Of a stretch of 5,083 nt of DNA, positions 1 through 4,003 are shown piece after piece (positions within the stretch are counted from its first letter, which is position 1; every line of letters begins with the position of its first letter). The notes beneath the pieces were generated by a model that was given only the letters and a program-made list of their open reading frames with translations, searched no databases and had not been told where the DNA came from. The DNA is from Candidatus Odyssella thessalonicensis (GTDB taxonomy: Bacteria > Pseudomonadota > Alphaproteobacteria > Bin65), in NCBI GenBank assembly GCA_005240015.1, contig SBBV01000155.1, positions 1-5,083 of the forward strand, written 5' to 3'. A program made the position numbers and the translations under genes.

Positions 1-336
1 CTCGGAGAATCCGCCGAAATCGCGCTCGAGGCGGTCCATCAATTCCGCAGGCGGCGCGCCCCCGCCGGGCGCCATCGATTGCCAGAAGAAGCTGTGGTTC
101 CACACCTGTGCGGCATTGTTGAAGATCGCGCGCTGCTTGGCCGCACGCGCCTGCGCGGTGCTCGCGATGATGGTCTCGAGGTCCTCGTCCGCGAAGTCGG
201 TATCCTTCACTAGGCCGCACAGTTTGTCGAAATAGGTCTTCTGATGCTTGTCGTGGTGGAGACGCAGCGTCTCGGCGCTCATGTGCGGCTCGAGCGCGTC
301 GTATGCAAACGGCAATGGCGGGCATTCAATGCGCAT
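1..336 (-). CDS. sodB: Superoxide dismutase [Fe]-type, N-terminal part (runs off the window)
   Basis: The product converts superoxide to hydrogen peroxide and oxygen, normally as a cytoplasmic dimer with one Fe or Mn per subunit. Only the first 112 codons are present, translated from the reverse strand; the C-terminal metal-binding domain lies beyond the left edge. The N-terminus reads MRIECPPLPFAYDALEPHMS, a clear match to the Fe/Mn-SOD helical-hairpin domain. His27 in LHHDKH and His81 in NNAAQVWNH sit at the positions of the first two metal ligands, and Tyr35 is at the conserved second-sphere tyrosine position. Gln77 next to VWNH is the arrangement typical of FeSOD rather than MnSOD. The ATG at 336 is the only ATG upstream of the conserved PPLP motif in this frame. 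An AGGGA lies 12 nt upstream, which is a long spacing. The gene is divergent from phyR and has an EcfG-type promoter-like motif about 50 bp upstream, fitting a stress role. The family call is firm; metal specificity is inferred. Confidence 0.93.
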   Translation of the reverse strand, partial: MRIECPPLPFAYDALEPHMSAETLRLHHDKHQKTYFDKLCGLVKDTDFADEDLETIIASTAQARAAKQRAIFNNAAQVWNHSFFWQSMAPGGGAPPAELMDRLERDFGGFSE

Positions 337-386
337 GCTGCGGCGGAATCCCTGATCGACGTTGAAGAATTCGGGAGTATCACGAA

Positions 387-411
387 AACGGGCCGATGCT
401 GGCCGAGTTCC
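387..411 (-). promoter_or_regulatory. Candidate EcfG-type promoter of the superoxide dismutase gene
   Basis: On the reverse strand GGAAC (411-407) is followed by exactly 16 nt and then CGTT (390-387). This is a perfect match to the general-stress-response consensus GGAAC-N16/17-CGTT. A start near position 380 would give a leader of about 44 nt before the ATG at 336. The motif and spacing are seen directly; its use by an EcfG-like sigma factor is inferred. Confidence 0.65.
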
Positions 412-458
412 TGGCAGCGCTTGCCGCACCTCGCTGGCTGTGCCGGACGCACGCTTCG

Positions 459-483
459 GGAACCGGAGCGTGCAACGCGCGTT
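459..483 (+). promoter_or_regulatory. Candidate EcfG-type promoter of phyR
   Basis: GGAAC (459-463), 16 nt, then CGTT (480-483) on the forward strand matches the EcfG consensus. It would give a long leader of roughly 185 nt before phyR. The element is nearly palindromic. Read on the reverse strand it shows GGAAC (485-481)-N16-GGTT, a weaker second match pointing towards the superoxide dismutase gene. phyR is commonly autoregulated through EcfG in alphaproteobacteria, which supports the call. The long leader is the main reason for caution. Confidence 0.5.
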
Positions 484-673
484 CCCCGCCTGCGTTGGCG
501 GCAGCGGTATGTGACCGCCTTCCGATGCCGCCATGGTGCGACAGGCCGGCGGACCCTGGCCGGCGCTCCGCGAAAGCCGCGGTTAGCTTTGCTCCGCGAA
601 TTATCATAAGGTATGTCTTTCCGGGCTGACGCGGGGGCTCGAGGTCAGCTGCCACGAGAGGAACGGAGCCGAG

Positions 674-1465
674 ATGCCCTATTCCACGGGCGACATCGCC
701 GCGAAACTCCCCTATCTGCGCCGCTATGCGCGCGCGCTCACCGGCAGCCAGGCGACTGGCGACGAATACGTGCGGACCTGCCTCGAGGTGATCGCGCGCG
801 ACCGCCACCAGATCTCCGAGAAGGTCGATCTGCAGACCGAGCTGTTCCGCCTGTTCCACAAGGTCTACGCCGCCGCCGACCCGCGCATGCCTCATCCGGG
901 CCGGCCCGGCGCCAGCGAGCCGGCGCTGCGCACGGTGATGGCGCTGCCGCCGATCGAGCGGCAGGTGCTGCTGCTCTCGGCACTCGAGCGCTATTCCTTC
1001 GGCGACGTCGCCTACATCCTCGACGTGCCCGAAGAGACGGTGCGCGACCTCTTCAACCGCGCGCAGGAATCGATGATGAGCCTCGCTGCGGCGAAGGTGC
1101 TCATCATCGAGGACGAGCCGGTGATCGCGCTCGAGCTGAAGTCGATCGTGGAGAGCCTCGGCCACAGCGTCGTCGGCACCGCGGACCGCGAGAAGGAGGC
1201 GGTGGCCATCGCCAACCGCACCACGCCCAATCTCGTGCTCGCCGACATCCAGCTGGGCGGCGACGACAGCGGCATCGAGGCGGTGCGCCGCATCCTGGAG
1301 AAGCACAGCGTGCCGGTGATCTTCATCACCGCCTATCCCGAGCGCCTCCTCACCGGCAAGGGCGTCGAGCCCACCTTCATCATCTCGAAGCCCTACGATC
1401 CCAGCATGGTGCGCGCCGCGGTCTCGCAGGCGCTGCACGTCTCCTCGGCGAGCGCCAACGCCTGA
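674..1465 (+). CDS. phyR: PhyR-type general stress response regulator (sigma-like domain plus receiver)
   Basis: PhyR is the anti-anti-sigma factor of the alphaproteobacterial general stress response. When phosphorylated, its sigma-like domain captures the anti-sigma factor NepR and frees EcfG. This 263-aa protein has the family's length and inverted domain order. Residues 1 to about 135 resemble ECF sigma regions 2 and 4: LPYLRRYARALTGS near 13-26, then ALPPIERQVLLLSALERYSF and a degenerate region 4.2. Residues 141 to about 258 form a receiver domain with the acidic cluster E146-D147-E148, phospho-acceptor Asp191 in LADIQLGG, Thr219 in FITAY and Lys239 in ISKPYDP, so all phosphorylation residues are present. 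The ATG at 674 is preceded by GGAG at 665-668 with a 5-nt spacer. The gene is monocistronic here and divergent from sodB. Neither nepR nor a PhyK-type histidine kinase gene lies next to it in this window, which is unusual for the family. Confidence 0.96.
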   Translation: MPYSTGDIAAKLPYLRRYARALTGSQATGDEYVRTCLEVIARDRHQISEKVDLQTELFRLFHKVYAAADPRMPHPGRPGASEPALRTVMALPPIERQVLLLSALERYSFGDVAYILDVPEETVRDLFNRAQESMMSLAAAKVLIIEDEPVIALELKSIVESLGHSVVGTADREKEAVAIANRTTPNLVLADIQLGGDDSGIEAVRRILEKHSVPVIFITAYPERLLTGKGVEPTFIISKPYDPSMVRAAVSQALHVSSASANA

Positions 1466-1475
1466 GCAAAACCCT

Positions 1476-1621
1476 CGCGCTGCCTCCATCCTTCGAGGCT
1501 CGGCGAACGCGAAAGCGCGTTCGCCTCGCACCTCAGGATGAGGCTCCTATTGCATGAAGAAGAAACCTCATCCCGAGGTGCCGCGCCTCTTGGCGCGGCC
1601 TCGAAGGATGGATGCAGCGCG
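1476..1621. repeat. Composite dispersed palindromic repeat, copy A (two units head-to-head)
   Basis: Two divergent units of a dispersed repeat face each other. Outer arms 1476-1499 and 1598-1621 are inverted copies differing at one of 24 positions. Inner arms 1528-1543 (GCACCTCAGGATGAGG) and 1566-1581 are inverted copies with one mismatch. Each unit has its own hairpin: 1502-1510 pairs with 1517-1525 (9 bp, 6-nt loop), and 1580-1587 pairs with 1592-1599 (8 bp, TCTT loop). It fills the convergent gap between phyR and asf1 and could act as a bidirectional transcription barrier, although no T-tract follows. This motif type is widespread in intergenic DNA of Bradyrhizobium-like genomes; its mobility mechanism is not evident here. 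Confidence 0.85.
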
Positions 1622-1650
1622 ACGAGCAACCGGGCGGGCGCGAACGGCGC

Positions 1651-1890
1651 TCAACCGCGGCGGAACGCCTTGTTGATGAGCTCGAGCATTTCCTTGGGGA
1701 TCGGCTCGTTCAAGAGCTCGTCGCCGAGCTTCCGCAGCTTGTCTGCCTGGCGGCGCAGGCGCTCGACCTCGTCGGCGAGGCGCGCATCCTTGGCGAGCAT
1801 CTCCTCGACCTTGCGCCGGGCCGCAGGATCGAGCCGGCCCTCGATGTAGTCCTGCAGATCGGCGTCGGTGATGGCGCGACGGTTTTTCAT
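1651..1890 (-). CDS. Short soluble anti-sigma-like protein, paralogue 1 (asf1)
   Basis: This 79-aa protein probably binds and holds an ECF sigma factor, most likely the one encoded 130 bp upstream on the same strand. Residues 7-22 (ITDADLQDYIEGRLDP) resemble the start of membrane anti-sigma factors of the RsiW/RskA/FecR-regulator type. Residues 25-58 are strongly charged and helical. Residues 59-72 (LLNEPIPKEMLELI) carry an EPxP helix start, as seen at the end of such domains and in NepR. There is no membrane segment, no signal peptide and no cysteine, so a zinc-binding fold is excluded. It aligns without gaps to asf2 (3572-3808), with about 33 of 68 residues identical by eye. The ATG at 1890 has only a weak ribosome site. 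A diverged NepR or a cut-down membrane anti-sigma factor are both possible; the role is inferred from motif and context. Confidence 0.7.
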   Translation of the reverse strand: MKNRRAITDADLQDYIEGRLDPAARRKVEEMLAKDARLADEVERLRRQADKLRKLGDELLNEPIPKEMLELINKAFRRG

Positions 1891-1935
1891 GCGGGCCTAA
1901 GCGACGCTCTTGAGCGATGGGCAGCGGCCACTACA

Positions 1936-1962
1936 TTGATGCCGCCGGCTTCGGGCGGTTCC
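1936..1962 (-). promoter_or_regulatory. Possible ECF-type promoter of asf1 (variant -10)
   Basis: On the reverse strand GGAACC (1962-1957), 15 nt, then CATCAA (1941-1936). The -35 fits the EcfG consensus and the spacing is right, but the -10 has CATC in place of CGTT. The predicted leader to the ATG at 1890 is about 40 nt. It would let asf1 be expressed separately from ecf1. The element is seen; the function is tentative. Confidence 0.3.
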
Positions 1963-2020
1963 TCCTGCTCGCCGGATATGACCCGACAATGCAGCCGCTG
2001 CCAAGACAATACCAACACGG

Positions 2021-2527
2021 TCATTGGGGCGACCATTCCTTCAACATTGCGCGTGCCCGCGACAGGCGCGAGCGCACCGTCCCAACGGGGATACCCAGGA
2101 TCGAGGCCGCCTCCTCGTAGTCAAATCCCTCGACCCCGCACAGCATCAGCACTTCGCGGAAGCGCGGCGGCAGCTTGCGGATCGCGGCGGCGAGCTCGTT
2201 GAGCGAGGCGCTTTCGAGCTGTCCGCCGCTTTTGACCGGCTCGGGCGCGCTGTCGATCGGCACCTCGTGGCGGACCGGGCTGCGCCGCCGGCGGCGCCAT
2301 TCGCCGCGCAGCACGTTCTGCAGGATCGTGAACAGCCAGGCGCGCAGATTACCCCCCGGGTCGAGCTGAGGGAGGGCGCCGAGCGCCCGGATCAGGGTCT
2401 CCTGAACCAAATCGTCGGCATGGTCGCCATCGCGCGCGAGATACCGGGCAAATCTCCTAAGCCCAGGAAGTTGCTCAAGAATCTGGTCCTTCAAAGCGTT
2501 AGGAGGAGGGCGATTCGCGGGAACCAA
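2021..2527 (-). CDS. ECF RNA polymerase sigma factor (EcfG-like), ecf1
   Basis: This is a 168-aa extracytoplasmic-function sigma factor that would direct RNA polymerase to stress promoters. Sigma region 2 spans about residues 15-82, with DDLVQ at 38-42, NLRAWLF at 60-66 and an arginine-rich stretch at 78-82. A short linker follows. Region 4 runs from LPPRFREVLML (119-129) to the helix-turn-helix FDYEEAASILGIPVGTVRSR (135-154). The pattern is closest to the EcfG (ECF15) group among families I recall; the exact subgroup is uncertain. The start is TTG at 2527 with no clear ribosome site. No ATG or GTG occurs upstream in frame near the promoter, and a second TTG lies at 2494. The first 30 codons use many codons unlike the rest, including tandem AGG-AGA at residues 24-25. 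asf1 lies downstream on the same strand, and the 85-aa gene is divergent. Confidence 0.93.
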   Translation of the reverse strand: MVPANRPPPNALKDQILEQLPGLRRFARYLARDGDHADDLVQETLIRALGALPQLDPGGNLRAWLFTILQNVLRGEWRRRRRSPVRHEVPIDSAPEPVKSGGQLESASLNELAAAIRKLPPRFREVLMLCGVEGFDYEEAASILGIPVGTVRSRLSRARAMLKEWSPQ

Positions 2528-2546
2528 TCGTGCTGACCGGCATATA
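2520..2546 (+). promoter_or_regulatory. Possible ECF-type promoter of the 85-aa gene and ecf2 (variant -10)
   Basis: GGAACC (2520-2525), 15 nt, then CATATA (2541-2546). The -35 is a perfect EcfG-type element, but the -10 position carries CATA instead of CGTT, as in the element before asf1. Transcription would start near 2553, only 8 nt before the ATG at 2561 but about 32 nt before the ATG at 2585. It overlaps the TTG start of ecf1 on the other strand. Confidence 0.3.
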
Positions 2547-2560
2547 GCGTCGATGAGGAC

Positions 2561-2818
2561 ATGCCCCCAGAAACGAGCGGATTCATGAAAGCGTTCGAGG
2601 GCGCGGCGTTCGAAGGCAAATCATACCAGGGTTTCGCCGCGCCGGAGGATATTCTCGTCGACCGTAATCTTGCGGGCGGCGAGCGTCGCCGGTTGCTCGA
2701 TGCCTGGAAGCTCGAACTCGAGTTGGCGGGCATTGGGGCAGATGCGCGCGGCGAGCCCGAGGAGATGCTGCGCCGAGTCAACGCGTGCCGCCGGTTGCTC
2801 AGCGAGGAAGAAGACTGA
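2561..2818 (+). CDS. Small protein of unknown function upstream of ecf2
   Basis: The 85-aa product has no recognised catalytic motif, signal peptide or membrane segment, and is acidic at the C-terminus. Residues 22-50 contain FAAPEDILVDRNL, then ERRRLLDAWKLE with Trp49. This resembles a pattern I recall from small alphaproteobacterial proteins of unknown function: P-[ED]-[DE]-[IV]-x-x-D-x-x-L, then K/R-x-x-[IL]-L-x-x-W, followed by a charged helix. Residues 66-85 (EPEEMLRRVNACRRLLSEEE) fit that charged helix. The start is uncertain: the ATG at 2561 has GAGGA only 1 nt upstream, while the ATG at 2585 (residue 9) better fits the promoter-like element. The stop is 21 bp before ecf2 on the same strand, so the two are probably co-transcribed and may be functionally linked. 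It does not look like NepR or a classical anti-sigma factor. Confidence 0.72.
   Translation: MPPETSGFMKAFEGAAFEGKSYQGFAAPEDILVDRNLAGGERRRLLDAWKLELELAGIGADARGEPEEMLRRVNACRRLLSEEED
2572..2597 (-). promoter_or_regulatory. Possible EcfG-type promoter of ecf1 (one mismatch in -35)
   Basis: On the reverse strand CGAAC (2597-2593), 17 nt, then CGTT followed by TC (2575-2572 for CGTT). The -10 is perfect and the -35 differs at its first base. The predicted leader to the TTG start at 2527 is about 37 nt. It lies inside the first codons of the divergent 85-aa gene, so the two transcripts would overlap at their 5' ends. Confidence 0.35.
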
Positions 2819-2828
2819 CATGCAGGAC

Positions 2829-2835
2829 GGAGGGA
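2829..2835 (+). promoter_or_regulatory. Ribosome binding site deciding the ecf2 start
   Basis: GGAGGGA lies 21 bp from the window's strongest alternative context and ends 4 nt before the ATG at 2840. Counted from its GGAGG core the spacer is 6 nt. The adjacent GTG at 2837 would leave almost no spacer, so the ATG at 2840 is preferred. Confidence 0.75.
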
Positions 2836-2839
2836 CGTG

Positions 2840-3391
2840 ATGCACACTGCGATGCAGACGACGGAGTTTCGCGACCTCTTGATCGCCGCACTTCCGCATC
2901 TGCGCGCCTATGCGCGATCGCTCACCGGCAGTGCGGATCAGGCCGACGATCTCGTGCAGGACACGGCGCTGCGCCTTCTCGGCGCCCAGGAGCAGTATCG
3001 CCAGGGCACCAATTTCCGCGCCTGGGCCATCGCCGCGCTCCGCAACCGCTTCATCGACATCCGCCGCCGCGCGCGCTTCCATGGCGGCTCGATCGAGGAC
3101 ATCGACACCTCGCTCTTTTCCCAGCAGGCCTCGCAGGAAACCGTCGTCTATTTCGAGCAGACGGCGCGCGAGTTCTGGCGCCTCTCGCCGGCCCATCGCG
3201 AGATCATCACGATGATCGGCATCAACGGCATGAGCTACGAGCAGGTGGCGAAGGTGCTCGGCTGCCCGATCGGCACCGTGCGCTCGCGCCTGGCGCGCGC
3301 CCGCGCCGAGCTGCAGAGCGCCATCGACGGCAAGGACGTGGCCCAGAGCCGCGCCGGCAAGCGCGCCCGCGACGTGAGCCGCGCGGCGTAG
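2840..3391 (+). CDS. ECF RNA polymerase sigma factor (EcfG-like), ecf2
   Basis: This 183-aa protein is a second extracytoplasmic-function sigma factor. Region 2 spans about residues 10-78: LPHLRAYARSLTGS (18-31), ADDLVQDTALRLL (35-47), GTNFRAWAIAALRNRF (56-71) and an RRR patch at 75-77. Region 4 spans about 112-156: LSPAHREII (115-123), then GMSYEQVAKVLGCPIGTVRS (130-149). The helix-turn-helix, with Y-E-x-[AV]-A-x-x-L-G-C-x-x-G-T-V-[RK]-S-R, is close to EcfG, and the region-2 start is strikingly similar to the sigma-like domain of the nearby PhyR. A basic tail of about 22 residues (162-183) extends past region 4 and is absent from ecf1. The gene is probably expressed with the upstream 85-aa gene. 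Its likely antagonist, asf2, is convergent rather than co-transcribed. It is the best local candidate for the principal EcfG, but orthology is not established. Confidence 0.94.
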   Translation: MHTAMQTTEFRDLLIAALPHLRAYARSLTGSADQADDLVQDTALRLLGAQEQYRQGTNFRAWAIAALRNRFIDIRRRARFHGGSIEDIDTSLFSQQASQETVVYFEQTAREFWRLSPAHREIITMIGINGMSYEQVAKVLGCPIGTVRSRLARARAELQSAIDGKDVAQSRAGKRARDVSRAA

Positions 3392-3405
3392 CCTCCGCTC
3401 CGACG

Positions 3406-3555
3406 CGCTTTGCGTGCTTCGAGGCTCGCGCTACGCGCGAGCACCTCGGCATGAGGCGCGGGGTTGGCGGAAAAACCGGTTTGGGCGCGATAAAGATCTC
3501 ACCACATGCTGAGGTGCGCCGCGCTCTTGCACGGCGCCTCGAAGCACGTAAAGCG
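3406..3555. repeat. Composite dispersed palindromic repeat, copy B (two units head-to-head)
   Basis: This has the same architecture as copy A. Outer arms 3406-3425 and 3536-3555 are inverted copies differing at one of 20 positions, around a core GTGCTTCGAGGC. The first unit folds through 3424-3431 with 3435-3442 (8 bp, 3-nt loop) and then reads GAGCACCTCGGCATGAGG. The second unit reads CATGCTGAGGTGCGCC and folds through 3516-3521 with 3532-3537. It lies in the convergent gap between ecf2 and asf2, the equivalent place to copy A. The about 65 bp between the units (3448-3504) are unrelated to the corresponding spacer of copy A. Confidence 0.83.
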
Positions 3556-3571
3556 CCGATGCGGCGCTCGG

Positions 3572-3808
3572 TCAGTGCGGCTTGCCCTTGGTCAGGAGTT
3601 CGAGCCACTCCTGCGGCACCTTCTCGACCGGCAAAATCGCGCGCAGCATGCGCACGTGGAGGGTTTGCGCCCGTACGCGCTCGCATTTGAACGCCAGCGT
3701 CTCGTCCTCGGCGAGACGCTTTGCCACCTTTGCGCGATCGTCCGGCGACATACGGCCCTCCACGTAGTCCAACAGATCGGCTTCGGTAATCCGTTCGAGA
3801 TGCGCCAT
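3572..3808 (-). CDS. Short soluble anti-sigma-like protein, paralogue 2 (asf2)
   Basis: This 78-aa protein aligns without gaps to asf1. ITEADLLDYVEGRMSP (7-22) matches the N-terminal signature, a charged helical middle follows, and EKVPQEWLELLTK (62-74) matches the E-x-[IV]-P helix of asf1. It is predicted to be soluble: no hydrophobic stretch is long enough for a membrane helix. There is a single cysteine (Cys42), so the HxxxCxxC zinc motif of ZAS anti-sigma factors is absent. It probably antagonises an ECF sigma factor, most plausibly ecf2, whose gene converges on it across the repeat, or both local sigma factors. The ATG at 3808 has a weak ribosome site, but an EcfG-like promoter sits about 45 bp upstream. 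That would give negative feedback if the sigma factor activates its own antagonist. The anti-sigma role is inferred from family resemblance and context. Confidence 0.7.
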   Translation of the reverse strand: MAHLERITEADLLDYVEGRMSPDDRAKVAKRLAEDETLAFKCERVRAQTLHVRMLRAILPVEKVPQEWLELLTKGKPH

Positions 3809-3849
3809 TCACACCAAGTCGGGAAACCAGGCGCAGGGCCTGTATTATG

Positions 3850-3874
3850 GACGCAAGCGGACGGCTTCCGTTCC
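3850..3874 (-). promoter_or_regulatory. Candidate EcfG-type promoter of asf2
   Basis: On the reverse strand GGAAC (3874-3870), 16 nt, then CGTC (3853-3850), one base off the consensus CGTT. The predicted leader to the ATG at 3808 is about 35 nt. It is one half of a divergent pair with the hydratase promoter. Confidence 0.5.
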
Positions 3875-3920
3875 GCGCCCGGCCTGCGACGGCTTTGTCT
3901 GCCTGCGGCGGGGGGCGGCC

Positions 3921-3946
3921 GGAACCGGCCGTTCGCGCCGAGCGTT
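3921..3946 (+). promoter_or_regulatory. Candidate EcfG-type promoter of the hpaH-like gene
   Basis: GGAAC (3921-3925), 17 nt, then CGTT (3943-3946, followed by another T) matches the EcfG consensus fully, at the longer of the two accepted spacings. The predicted leader to the TTG start at 4004 is about 50 nt. A GGCCGGAACCGGCC palindrome (3917-3930) surrounds the -35 element and could also bind a regulator. Confidence 0.55.
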
Positions 3947-3992
3947 TACTAGTGGTCGTGCGCGAGCTAGGAAGGCCCCGCGAACACGCGAT

Positions 3993-3999
3993 GGAGGGG
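3993..3999 (+). promoter_or_regulatory. Ribosome binding site deciding the TTG start of the hpaH-like gene
   Basis: GGAGGGG is a strong Shine-Dalgarno sequence whose GGAGG core ends 6 nt before TTG at 4004. The nearby ATG at 3991 is out of frame with the hydratase, so TTG is the preferred start. Confidence 0.8.
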
Positions 4000-4003
4000 A
4001 GCC

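Larger units (their letters stand above)
337..673. other. Divergent intergenic control region between sodB and phyR
   Basis: This 337-bp stretch has no convincing gene; open frames crossing it lack family resemblance or a ribosome site. It holds the two promoter-like motifs listed separately. It also holds a 10-nt direct repeat GCTCCGCGAA at 565-574 and 591-600. Two GGCCGGC copies at 544-550 and 558-564 can pair through their GCCGGC cores into a small hairpin within the predicted phyR leader. No riboswitch or known RNA family was recognised. Confidence 0.6.

Noticed and set aside
484..673. A possible nepR-like small gene between the promoter and phyR
   Set aside because: All frames were read and none contains a NepR-like core with an E-P-[IV]-P helix or a start codon with a ribosome site.
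660..684. GGAAC at 660-664 as another EcfG promoter
   Set aside because: There is no CGTT at 16 or 17 nt, and the sequence overlaps the phyR ribosome binding site.
380..1531. Long 383-codon open frame on the minus strand opposite phyR
   Set aside because: It is antisense to a fully recognisable phyR, its translation is rich in Arg, Ala, His and Gly without any family motif, and it runs across the intergenic promoter region. It is a typical shadow frame in GC-rich DNA.
613..1557. 314-codon plus-strand frame overlapping phyR
   Set aside because: It is the +1 shadow of phyR, Arg/Pro-rich, with no recognisable domain and running through repeat copy A.
2021..2536. 170-codon plus-strand frame opposite ecf1
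   Set aside because: The minus-strand frame contains complete sigma regions 2 and 4; the plus-strand frame has none.
1476..3555. Composite repeats as an insertion sequence or CRISPR array
   Set aside because: They encode no transposase, units are inverted rather than direct, and spacing is not regular. They are short non-coding palindromic repeats.
2785..3690. 301-codon plus-strand frame overlapping ecf2 and asf2
   Set aside because: It is a shadow of ecf2 in another frame; it crosses repeat copy B and has a low-complexity Arg/Ala composition.
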